Assembly: GCA_045532145.1 (NCBI GenBank)
Contig: JAZSFJ010000137.1
Coordinates: 1 to 35,802, forward strand
Direction: 5' to 3'
Length of the DNA: 35,802 nt
Source: SIG459 sp045532145
GTDB taxonomy: Bacteria; Bacillota; Clostridia; Oscillospirales; Oscillospiraceae
Part shown: one piece after another, positions 26,018-32,666 of the stretch
How positions within the stretch are numbered: position 1 is the first letter of the stretch
Layout: each line of letters starts with the position of its first letter
Position numbers and translations under genes: made by a program
The notes under the pieces: model-generated
What the model was told of the DNA's origin: nothing
Databases searched by the model: none
The model's input: the letters and a program-made list of their open reading frames with translations, nothing else

Positions 26018-26465
26018 GGCCCTGCGCCTTGAAGAGCTGCTTCCCCTGATGGAAGAGCGTCTGGCTGCGGGCCAGTCTCTGCGCTTTTCGCCCCGGGGTA
26101 GCAGTATGCTGCCCATGCTTCGGGAGGGGAGGGACAGCGTTGTGCTCTCGCCGCTGCCGGAGAAGCTCAAAAAATACGACCTGCCCCTCTACCGCCGGGA
26201 AGACGGCCAGTTTGTGCTCCATCGCATAGTGAAGGCGGGGGAGAGCTACACCTGTATGGGCGACAACCAGTTTGAGCCCGAACCCGGGCTTTGCCGCAGC
26301 CAAATGATAGCTTTGGTAACCGCATTCAGCCACGATGGCCGGGAGCACTCCGTCCGTGAACCGGGCTACGCTCTCTACTGCCGCCTGTGGTACCACAGCC
26401 GCCATTTGCGCCGGATGCTTGGCTGTGTAAAAAGAACAGTAAAAAAGATACTGCATCGAGTTTAA
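25998..26465 (+). CDS. S26/S24-like membrane-type serine peptidase
   Basis: A 155-residue protein from ATG 25998. The motif SPRGSSMLPML places the likely catalytic serine at residue 36 in the GxSMxP pattern of signal peptidases. FVLHRIV puts a histidine at residue 75 where bacterial signal peptidase I has lysine but SipW/ER-type enzymes have histidine, and MGDNQ follows as in the family. There is no obvious N-terminal membrane anchor. A basic C-terminal tail (RRMLGCVKRTVKKILHRV) may be amphipathic. The last codons and the stop lie inside a terminator hairpin. Overlap with the PqqD-like gene implies joint function, possibly on a peptide. An earlier GTG at 25992 is possible but poorly spaced. 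Confidence 0.75.
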   Translation: MDSWKTKALRLEELLPLMEERLAAGQSLRFSPRGSSMLPMLREGRDSVVLSPLPEKLKKYDLPLYRREDGQFVLHRIVKAGESYTCMGDNQFEPEPGLCRSQMIALVTAFSHDGREHSVREPGYALYCRLWYHSRHLRRMLGCVKRTVKKILHRV

Positions 26466-26480
26466 CGATGCAGTATCTTT
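26441..26480 (+). terminator. Terminator hairpin, copy 1 of a 40-bp direct repeat
   Basis: AAAGATACTGCATCG and its complement pair around the 7-base loop AGTTTAA. The peptidase stop codon TAA (26463-26465) lies in the loop. The T run after it is short and interrupted. The 40 bases are identical to 26688-26727. Confidence 0.78.
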
Positions 26481-26507
26481 CGTTTTGTTAAAGAACATCA
26501 TTAAATA

Positions 26508-26660
26508 CCTCCCTCTGACGAGGGAGATGCCGAGCGCAAGCGAGGCGGAGGGGGAGAAAAGTTCGTAAAACGCTTGAATTTCGGTATGAATTATAATTTC
26601 TTTGTTGTCTCTCCCCCAGTCACGCTGCTCGCGTGACAGCCCCCTCGTCAGAGGGGGCTG
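26508..26660. repeat. Small palindromic insertion-like element (MITE/REP-like)
   Basis: The left end (CCTCCCTCTGACGAGGGAG) and the right end read on the other strand (GCCCCCTCTGACGAGGGGGC) are inverted copies, each followed by a second short hairpin and a GGGGGAGA block. The centre is AT-rich. It has no coding capacity. Flanked by two 40-bp direct repeats, it fills the space between convergent genes. Confidence 0.65.
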
Positions 26661-26687
26661 GGTGCTTGTTTGAGCAAAAACGGCTCA

Positions 26688-26727
26688 AAAAAAGATACTG
26701 CATCGAGTTTAACGATGCAGTATCTTT
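26688..26727 (-). terminator. Terminator of the NlpC gene, copy 2 of the 40-bp direct repeat
   Basis: The same hairpin as at 26441-26480, here one base from the NlpC/P60 stop codon and followed on the minus strand by an uninterrupted T run. This looks like the original, working terminator. Confidence 0.85.
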
Positions 26728-26728
26728 T

Positions 26729-27616
26729 TTATTCAAGTATTCTCTTTGCGCCCACGTACATTTTGCTGTAATAGCCCGTGAGCTCGTTTATGGTGACGCA
26801 GCCGCTGCCGGAGGAGGCATGGATGAACTGGCCGTTGCCGATGTAGAGACCCACATGGGTGATTGCGCCGGGGCCGTAGCCGAAGCAGATAACATCCCCT
26901 GCCCGAAGCTGGCTTCTGTCCACATGGACGCCGTCGTAGTTGTACATATCCTGAGCAACCCGATACATAGCGTAGCCGTGGCTGGCGTAAACATAGTTCA
27001 CAAGACCGCTGCAGTCAAAGCCATAGGGGCTTAGGCCTCCCCAAACATAGGGAACGCCCATGTAGAGCCTGGCGGTGGCAATTATCTCCGCGCCCCTTGA
27101 GTCATAGTTGGAGACAAGGGCGTTTTTGGCGGAGGAGCAGTTTATGTAGTCGCTGTGGATATATCCCAGCAGCCCTGCCTGAGTGCTCACCTTTACCCAG
27201 TCCCCGGATATGCCCAGAACGGTGAAGCGGGCGCCGGTGTTGTAGTAACCCAGCACCTGAGCGCTCAGGTCGGGGCCGGAGCGGAGGCGGACGCTCATTC
27301 CGCGGACAGTGCCTGTGGTGCCGTACTTGCCCTCCGTGGTGTAGGCGTAGTCCACATAGTCGGAGTGGACAAAGCCCTGGGTGCCGTCGTAGATAACGTC
27401 GTACCAGTCGCCCTTGCTGCCGGTGACTATGAGGTAGCTGCCCTTATAGAGCAGGGCTTTCACGGTGGAGCCCGTACTGGGCTCGCTCCTGAGATTCAAA
27501 GCGTCGGCGGTGACGGTGCCTGTGCCCTCGGCGGGGGCGGCGGCCAGAGCCGGGGAGGCAAGAAGGCTCAGGGCGAGGATGAGGCATACTGCGTGGCGGA
27601 TGATTCTGTTTGTCAT
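26729..27616 (-). CDS. Secreted NlpC/P60 peptidoglycan hydrolase with two SH3b domains
   Basis: A 295-residue protein. Residues 1-26 form a signal peptide ending ALAAA. Two bacterial SH3 domains follow (VTADALNLRSEPSTGSTVKA near 35, and GMSVRLRSGPDLSAQVLGYY near 105). The catalytic NlpC/P60 domain begins near 180; FDCSGLV holds the nucleophile near residue 201, with histidines in THVGLYIGNG and in QFIHAS. The family cleaves D-Glu to diamino-acid bonds in peptidoglycan. It lies 22 bases after a small conserved gene and is probably in its operon. Confidence 0.93.
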   Translation of the reverse strand: MTNRIIRHAVCLILALSLLASPALAAAPAEGTGTVTADALNLRSEPSTGSTVKALLYKGSYLIVTGSKGDWYDVIYDGTQGFVHSDYVDYAYTTEGKYGTTGTVRGMSVRLRSGPDLSAQVLGYYNTGARFTVLGISGDWVKVSTQAGLLGYIHSDYINCSSAKNALVSNYDSRGAEIIATARLYMGVPYVWGGLSPYGFDCSGLVNYVYASHGYAMYRVAQDMYNYDGVHVDRSQLRAGDVICFGYGPGAITHVGLYIGNGQFIHASSGSGCVTINELTGYYSKMYVGAKRILE

Positions 27617-27637
27617 AAATAACTCCGGTTGATTGTT

Positions 27638-27925
27638 TTACTGCTTGGTAAGGGCCCTCTCAAGCCAGACAGAGGCAACGTCCATGGCGGCATAGAGGCT
27701 GTCCTTTTCGCTCTTTTTCACCACGCGGTCACGGCTCTTGATGTCGGGATCGGTGAGCTGGAGCTGAACGGAGACCTTGGTTGCCACGTCCATATCCTTG
27801 ACCTTCTTGGTCTCGAGAATCTGGAGCATGATAATATACTTGTCGGACATGCTGCCGAAATAGATGAGGTTGTCTTTTCTGCGAAGGGGATGGCCCTTGT
27901 ATTCAAGCTTAAGGGACTTTGCCAT
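27638..27925 (-). CDS. Conserved small protein of unknown function
   Basis: A 95-residue cytoplasmic protein with no signal peptide or membrane segment, rich in Lys, Asp and Val. Notable segments are LEYKGHPLRRKDNLIYFG, KYIIMLQILETKKVKD and DSLYAAMDVASVWLERAL. I associate this pattern with uncharacterised proteins conserved in gut Clostridia, but this is memory and not a search. The start has a GGAGTGA site, and a TATAAT sits upstream near 27937-27942 on the minus strand. Downstream is the NlpC/P60 hydrolase, 22 bases away. No function is assigned. Confidence 0.75.
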   Translation of the reverse strand: MAKSLKLEYKGHPLRRKDNLIYFGSMSDKYIIMLQILETKKVKDMDVATKVSVQLQLTDPDIKSRDRVVKKSEKDSLYAAMDVASVWLERALTKQ

Positions 27926-28073
27926 AGTTATATCACTCCATTATAATAATTAAAAATTGTAACCGGATTGTAACACATTGGCGGGATTATGTCAACAAGA
28001 ACGGCCCAAGTTTTGCTAAAAGCATATTTAAGCGGCGGCTTTGATATGATTCTGCTCCGGGATTGGGGCCCAC

Positions 28074-28103
28074 TTGACAAGATGGGGGAGGGGAGATTAG
28101 AAT
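28074..28103 (+). promoter_or_regulatory. Promoter of the HAD phosphatase gene
   Basis: TTGACA (28074-28079), an 18-base spacer and TAGAAT (28098-28103) lie 29 bases upstream of ATG 28133, with GAGGAA between. Confidence 0.6.
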
Positions 28104-28132
28104 TTGGACAGAAAGAGAAAGAGGAAAAGATA

Positions 28133-28921
28133 ATGAGCAAAAAAGTAATGTTTTTTGATATAGACGGCACAATTATGGACCACCACTGCTTCACGCCTCC
28201 CTCCGCCGTGGAGGCAATAGCCGCAGCCCGGAAAAAGGGCCTTTGCTGCGTTGTGAACACCGGCAGGCCCTATGTACATATCGAGCCCAGTATAGTGGAC
28301 ATAGGCTTTGACGGCTATATTTGCTCCTGCGGTCAGCATATCGTCATGGATGGCAAAAGTGTTTTCCGGGCGGAGGTGAATGCCGGGGTATGCGCGGAAA
28401 TAGTGAAAAGAGCCTGGGACTGCCGTCTGGACGCCTACTACGAGGCGGAGGAGGGTATGCGCCAAAAGCTCTGCCATGAGCCCGACGTGGGTATGCGCAT
28501 GTATCTTGAGCGGATGATAGAGCGGGGCTTCGAGGTCTGGCACGACCCCTTTGAAGAGGGCTATATCTTCGATAAGTTCTGTGTCTGGGAGCGCCATGAC
28601 AGCGACTTTGCAGCCTTTGCCGCCTACGCCGGGGAGTATTACACCCTCATAAACCGGGGCGGCGGTATGTTCGAGTGCATTTTGAAGGGCTATTCAAAGG
28701 AGACAGGCCTCCATGCGGTCCGGGATATGCTGGGAGCGGAGATTGCTGACTGCTACGCCATAGGTGACAGCGCCAACGACCTGCCCATGCTCAGTGCCGT
28801 GGGTCACAGCATCGCCATGGGTGAGGCTCCGGAGAATGTGAAGGCGGCGGTTGAATATGTTACAGCCTCTCTGAGGGAGGACGGCCTTGCCAGGGCCATG
28901 GAGCATTTCGGGCTTTGCTGA
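28133..28921 (+). CDS. HAD-superfamily hydrolase, Cof-type phosphatase
   Basis: A 262-residue protein. FFDIDGT at residues 7-13 is HAD motif I with the nucleophilic aspartate, VVNTGRP is motif II, and the closing AIGDSANDLPML is motif IV of the Cof/YidA type (class IIB cap). Members dephosphorylate sugar phosphates and other small metabolites in the cytoplasm; substrate is not predictable. I start it at ATG 28133, because GAGGAA precedes it and motif I then lies at the expected distance. Confidence 0.9.
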   Translation: MSKKVMFFDIDGTIMDHHCFTPPSAVEAIAAARKKGLCCVVNTGRPYVHIEPSIVDIGFDGYICSCGQHIVMDGKSVFRAEVNAGVCAEIVKRAWDCRLDAYYEAEEGMRQKLCHEPDVGMRMYLERMIERGFEVWHDPFEEGYIFDKFCVWERHDSDFAAFAAYAGEYYTLINRGGGMFECILKGYSKETGLHAVRDMLGAEIADCYAIGDSANDLPMLSAVGHSIAMGEAPENVKAAVEYVTASLREDGLARAMEHFGLC

Positions 28922-28951
28922 AAAACAAAAAGGGTGTCCTTCCGGACACCC
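28921..28951 (-). terminator. Leftward-facing terminator hairpin
   Basis: GGGTGTCC-TTCC-GGACACCC (28932-28951) is followed on the minus strand by TTTTTGTTTTT. On the plus strand, behind the HAD gene, it lacks a T run but could still act. No leftward gene is visible upstream of it. Confidence 0.6.
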
Positions 28952-29065
28952 AACATATTCATTATACCAAAGGCAAAAAGCTACTGTCAAACAAAAAACA
29001 AGTGGAAAAAACGAAATTTCCACTTGTGACAAGTAAGGCTACATAATTTCGGATATTATCCCAAC

Positions 29066-29094
29066 TTGTAAAAGTCGCCCCCGGATGCTATATT
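29066..29094 (+). promoter_or_regulatory. Strong promoter of an orphan leader RNA
   Basis: TTGTAA (29066-29071), exactly 17 bases and TATATT (29089-29094) point rightward into a region with no gene. Transcription would start near 29101. Confidence 0.65.
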
Positions 29095-29100
29095 ATAGTC

Positions 29101-29260
29101 AGAAAGGGTGATACCCAATGTACAACTAAGTTGAAAGACTCAGAAAAGCAGCTGGGTCTATCCTAAGAAAGAGAGGTTAAATTGATGTTAGATAATAAGA
29201 ATTCAGAGAAGTAAGCCTTGACTTAGCGACAATGCGAGAGTCAAGGCTTACTTCTTTTTT
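29101..29260 (+). ncRNA. Candidate orphan leader RNA with nine-codon ORF (attenuator-like)
   Basis: Between a good promoter and a strong terminator lies a ~160-base transcript with three small hairpins: GGGTGATACCC (29106-29116), CAACTAAGTTG (29123-29133), and GACTCAG pairing with CTGGGTC (29137-29143 with 29152-29158). Then GAGAGG precedes an ATG at 29185, and the frame MLDNKNSEK stops at 29212-29214 within the left arm of the terminator. A ribosome on this ORF would cover the terminator stem, as in leader-peptide attenuation. No intact gene follows for it to control, so it is either a stand-alone small RNA or the remains of a regulated gene. I do not recognise the family. Confidence 0.5.
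29208..29260 (+). terminator. Terminator of the orphan leader RNA
   Basis: GAAGTAAGCCTTGACT (29208-29223) and AGTCAAGGCTTACTTC (29239-29254) make a perfect 16-bp stem with a 15-base loop, followed by TTTTTT. Confidence 0.88.
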
Positions 29261-29301
29261 AAAAGGAAATTCTGTTATCAAACTCAATAAACGCTGTGCA
29301 G

Positions 29302-29328
29302 GGAACGGTCTTGGCCGTTCCGTTTTTT
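29302..29328 (+). terminator. Second rightward terminator
   Basis: GGAACGG and CCGTTCC pair around a 6-base loop and are followed by G and TTTTTT, 42 bases after the previous terminator. Two successive rightward terminators with no gene between suggest a deleted gene or a back-up stop. Confidence 0.75.
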
Positions 29329-29400
29329 ATTTGTATTTACATATATCGCTTCACAAGATTCCCTATAATACCGATGAACACAAAAAGCGGGAAAAGGATA

Positions 29401-29460
29401 AGGGCTGCTATCATGGTTTCACACACCTTTCAGGCTTTGTGATGCCATGATAACAGCCCT
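29401..29460 (-). terminator. Large stem-loop at the end of the glycyl radical enzyme operon
   Basis: AGGGCTGCTATCATGG (29401-29416) pairs with CCATGATAACAGCCCT (29445-29460) with one mismatch. It begins 20 bases after the SDR stop codon on the minus strand. The T run is weak. Confidence 0.55.
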
Positions 29461-29479
29461 TTGGTCCTATAAACAGGAC

Positions 29480-30379
29480 TCAGCCCTCGGGAAAGCCGGG
29501 GCCCATATAGCAGAAGAACATTGTAAGCTCCATGCCGTCCACGCTCTTCATAAGGTCGGGGCGTAAAGTCTCGGGACAGGGGAAGGGGTAATTCATCCGT
29601 TTCAGCACATTGCCGGTGAGAAGTCCGCTGCCGTGTATGTCCTCTCCCCGGACTATGCAGTAGACAAGGGCCGCGCCTGCGGCGTCGGTGGGGATGAGCC
29701 CGGGGAAGCCGGGCATTCTGAAGCGGGCGGCGGTGGCCTCGGGGTCATCCACGGATTCGGGATTTATGGTTCCCACCCCTCCGGGGGCGAGGCAGAACAC
29801 ATTCACGCCGCTGCCCTTGAGCTCATTTGCGAGGCTCATGGTGGCGGAGGTGGCGGCGGCCTTTCCGGCGGTGTAGATGCTGCCGCCTATCATGGGAGGC
29901 ATATAGTGGAACTGGGTGGTGGAGTAGACCACCGTGCCCCGGCGGCGCTCCACCATGGCGGGAACAAAGGCGTTCACAGTCATAAGCACAGCCCTCGCGG
30001 AGGTGGCGTAGCTGCGGTCAAGCTCCTCCACGCTTGCGCCCAGAATGGGGCCGTTGAGGGAGAGATCCATGGCGTTGTTGATGAGGATGTCCACCCTGCC
30101 GAAATGGGAGATGACCTCCTCCCTGAGCCGGGCTATATCCTCCTCGCGGCTTACATCGGCGGCGAAGAAACGGGCAGAGCCGGGGCCCTCGTCCCGGTTT
30201 ATTTCTGCGGCAACGGCCTCGCCACGGGCGGCGTTGCGGCCAACCACGGCAACTCTTGCTCCGGCCCATGCCAGAGCCTGAGCGTAACCCTTTCCAACAT
30301 TGCTTGTGGCCCCGGTGACAAGAGCCACCTGGCCGCTGAGACAGCCTTTTTCAAGGCAGGTGTTTTCCAGCGTGAACAT
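29480..30379 (-). CDS. Short-chain dehydrogenase/reductase (SDR)
   Basis: A 299-residue protein. TGATSNVGKG at residues 22-31 is the SDR nucleotide-binding motif, NNAMD near 100 is the NNAG-type motif, and YTAGK near 170 is the catalytic YxxxK with a serine in the preceding STTQ segment. The protein is longer than the classical 250 residues, with a ~50-residue C-terminal extension. I take ATG 30379 because GGAGG lies eight bases upstream; an in-frame ATG at 30394 would include that site in the gene. It lies 38 bases downstream of the CAP/LRR gene and is probably the last gene of the operon. Substrate unknown. Confidence 0.88.
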   Translation of the reverse strand: MFTLENTCLEKGCLSGQVALVTGATSNVGKGYAQALAWAGARVAVVGRNAARGEAVAAEINRDEGPGSARFFAADVSREEDIARLREEVISHFGRVDILINNAMDLSLNGPILGASVEELDRSYATSARAVLMTVNAFVPAMVERRRGTVVYSTTQFHYMPPMIGGSIYTAGKAAATSATMSLANELKGSGVNVFCLAPGGVGTINPESVDDPEATAARFRMPGFPGLIPTDAAGAALVYCIVRGEDIHGSGLLTGNVLKRMNYPFPCPETLRPDLMKSVDGMELTMFFCYMGPGFPEG

Positions 30380-30417
30380 TTTTCGCGCCTCCATATAAAT
30401 ATTTTGCCTGATGTTTT

Positions 30418-32643
30418 TTAGCCCAGGTTCTGCACCGATGCGGGGAGCAGGGGAGCGTGGCTATCGCTGTCCAGGAGGAAGAGGCTGATGCTGCCTTCCT
30501 CTGCCCTCAGGGGGATGTCTGCAAAGCTCACAGAGCGGGCGGGGGTGTCCGCGCTGAGCACGCTGCAGCCGCTCATCCGCCCGTCGGCGTCGTAGGCGGC
30601 GGCAAAGACGCTGCCCTTTATGTGGCTGCTGCCGGTGTTTGTTATCCTGAGGCGAAGCCCGGCATCTCCCTCCACAAGGCTGAGGGGGGCAAGGGTTTCT
30701 ATGTCCCATACACCGTTTACAGGGCTGATAAGCTCATTACTAAGCTGGGCGTAGAGCCTTGTGCTGCTGCGGGCATAAACCTCCAGATCCGTGTTATAGA
30801 AGGTGTAGGTCATGGCCCGGATGCCGTAGCTCATAACATAAAGCTCTCTGAGATTTGCTGCGCCTGCAAAGGAGGTGCAGTACAGGAGACTGACACTTTC
30901 AGGCACGGTGAATTCCTTTGCGGGGGAGGCAAGACAGTAGTTGAGCAGGGTATGGGGTTTGCCTCCCTCCAAATCATAAAGCGCACCGTCTATGGTGGCG
31001 TAGCTGGAGTTTTCCCCGTCAATGACAAAGTCCGTGACACCGTACATATAGGAGAAAGCATAGGTGCCTATGCTCTCCACCCCGGCGGGGATGGTAAAAG
31101 TGCCTTGGTGAGAGCTGGCGTTGAAGGCCCTGTCGCCTATGGTCCTTATGCTCTCGGGCAGGGTAAAGCTTTGGGCGTAGGAGTATTCAAAAGCGCCGTC
31201 GGCTATGGCGGTGACGGCCAATCCCCAAAGCTCTCCGGGAATATCGATGTTGCCGGAAAAGTTTTGGTATTTGTGGCCCATCACAGTGAGACTGCCCTCG
31301 CTGAAGCTGTACAGGAGACCTTCGTGCTCCATGAAGAGCGTTTCGCCGTCGGCGAAAAGGACCTGTATGGAAACGTCGGCGCTCAGCGCACCCAGATCAT
31401 AGCGGCTTTGTATGGGCTGGCTCACGCCGTCTATGATGACGGCGGCAATCTCATAGCCCTCGTCGGGGCTGACAGTGAAGCTGAGAGAGCTGCCGGCGGT
31501 GAGAGAGCCGGAGCTGATGGAGACTTTGCCGCCGGAGCTGGAGACCACATCAACATGGTGGCTGGGCAGTTCAACGGCGCTCACATCAAAAAAGTCTACA
31601 CTGTAAAAGAGAGGGCTCTCCTCCCCGGTGTTGTCGTAAAGGCCATCGATTCTGACGCTGTATACGCCGCTGAGCACCTCCGTGCCCCAGTTTTTGGAGC
31701 CGGGGTGGAAGATGATGCAGTTGGCAACGGCCCGGTTGGAGGTGTCGATATTGAAATAGGGGAGCTGATTATTGGGCGCGGCGCTGTTATTCTCCCCTGA
31801 GAGAGTCCAGCTTTTCCCGTCTGCTTCCCGGGTGATTGTCACGGACACATTGTTAAGCCGCCCGGTGTCGTAGTGCAGGGGGTTGAGGGTGACGGACCAG
31901 GGCACACTGCTTGCGAGAAGCTCGGAGGGGAAATTGCCGGAGGCGGGCCAGGCTATATAGCGGTAATTGGCTCTTGTGCCGGTCTGACCGCTGCCGAATA
32001 CCTTGGTGGCGGAGTAGGTGAAGCCTGAGGAGCCCTTGGCCTGACCGAAGCCAACGCACATTCCGCTGAGGGGATTGAGAAGCCAGCGGCGGTGGCCCAC
32101 ACGGGGCATATTGGAGGGATCGTCGTCGTCCATATAGGACTGAATGGAGAAGCTCAGATAGTTGCGGCTTCCGTAGCCGTAGGCGCAGAAAATGTTGCTG
32201 GAGGAGGCGGCATTGTAGCCGATGTTATAGAAGGCGGGGTCCATACCCTCGGGCTGAGAGGGGTAGTGGCTCAGATCGTTGTTGGCTGCCATTACCACGG
32301 AGGCGTGCTGGGCCTCGGTGTTCCAGTTGCTGTTCAGCGTAACCGGGGAAAGACCGGCGGCGTAGCGCACATAATTGAGGTAGCCAAGGCCGCAGTCCAT
32401 ATAGTCCTGAGTGAGCTCGCCGGCGGCGTAAGGCGCGGCGACCGAGGGCTCAGTTACAAAGGCTTCGCTGTAGCTGCCGGAAAGGGCCCGGGAGCGGTAG
32501 AGGGCGATGTCCTCCTTGCTGTGGGCGGGAATGGAAAGGTCGCCGCTTTTCACGCTCTCCGGCTGTGCTGCGAGAGCGTGGATGAGGGAGAGGCAAAGTA
32601 TGAAAGCCAGAATCATTATGATGGCTTTTGTGCTTTTTTTCAT
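30418..32643 (-). CDS. Secreted CAP (SCP-like) domain protein with BspA-type leucine-rich repeats
   Basis: A 741-residue protein with a signal peptide (residues 1-26, ending ALAAQ). A CAP-like domain spans about 75-230: LNYVRYAAGLSPVTLNSN, ASVVMAANNDLSHYP and VGHRRWLLNP match the usual CAP blocks (active-site-like His in LSH and GHR). A beta-rich middle (about 230-420) follows, then BspA-type repeats near 440-640 (IADGAFEYSYAQSFTLPES, IRTIGDRAFNASS) and a C-terminal beta domain. No SLH or LPXTG anchor is seen, so it is probably released or loosely bound. It starts 23 bases after the glycyl radical enzyme stop. The link between a secreted protein and a cytoplasmic enzyme operon is odd. Confidence 0.85.
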   Translation of the reverse strand: MKKSTKAIIMILAFILCLSLIHALAAQPESVKSGDLSIPAHSKEDIALYRSRALSGSYSEAFVTEPSVAAPYAAGELTQDYMDCGLGYLNYVRYAAGLSPVTLNSNWNTEAQHASVVMAANNDLSHYPSQPEGMDPAFYNIGYNAASSSNIFCAYGYGSRNYLSFSIQSYMDDDDPSNMPRVGHRRWLLNPLSGMCVGFGQAKGSSGFTYSATKVFGSGQTGTRANYRYIAWPASGNFPSELLASSVPWSVTLNPLHYDTGRLNNVSVTITREADGKSWTLSGENNSAAPNNQLPYFNIDTSNRAVANCIIFHPGSKNWGTEVLSGVYSVRIDGLYDNTGEESPLFYSVDFFDVSAVELPSHHVDVVSSSGGKVSISSGSLTAGSSLSFTVSPDEGYEIAAVIIDGVSQPIQSRYDLGALSADVSIQVLFADGETLFMEHEGLLYSFSEGSLTVMGHKYQNFSGNIDIPGELWGLAVTAIADGAFEYSYAQSFTLPESIRTIGDRAFNASSHQGTFTIPAGVESIGTYAFSYMYGVTDFVIDGENSSYATIDGALYDLEGGKPHTLLNYCLASPAKEFTVPESVSLLYCTSFAGAANLRELYVMSYGIRAMTYTFYNTDLEVYARSSTRLYAQLSNELISPVNGVWDIETLAPLSLVEGDAGLRLRITNTGSSHIKGSVFAAAYDADGRMSGCSVLSADTPARSVSFADIPLRAEEGSISLFLLDSDSHAPLLPASVQNLG

Positions 32644-32666
32644 GGCGTTTTTCCTTTCTTATGTTC

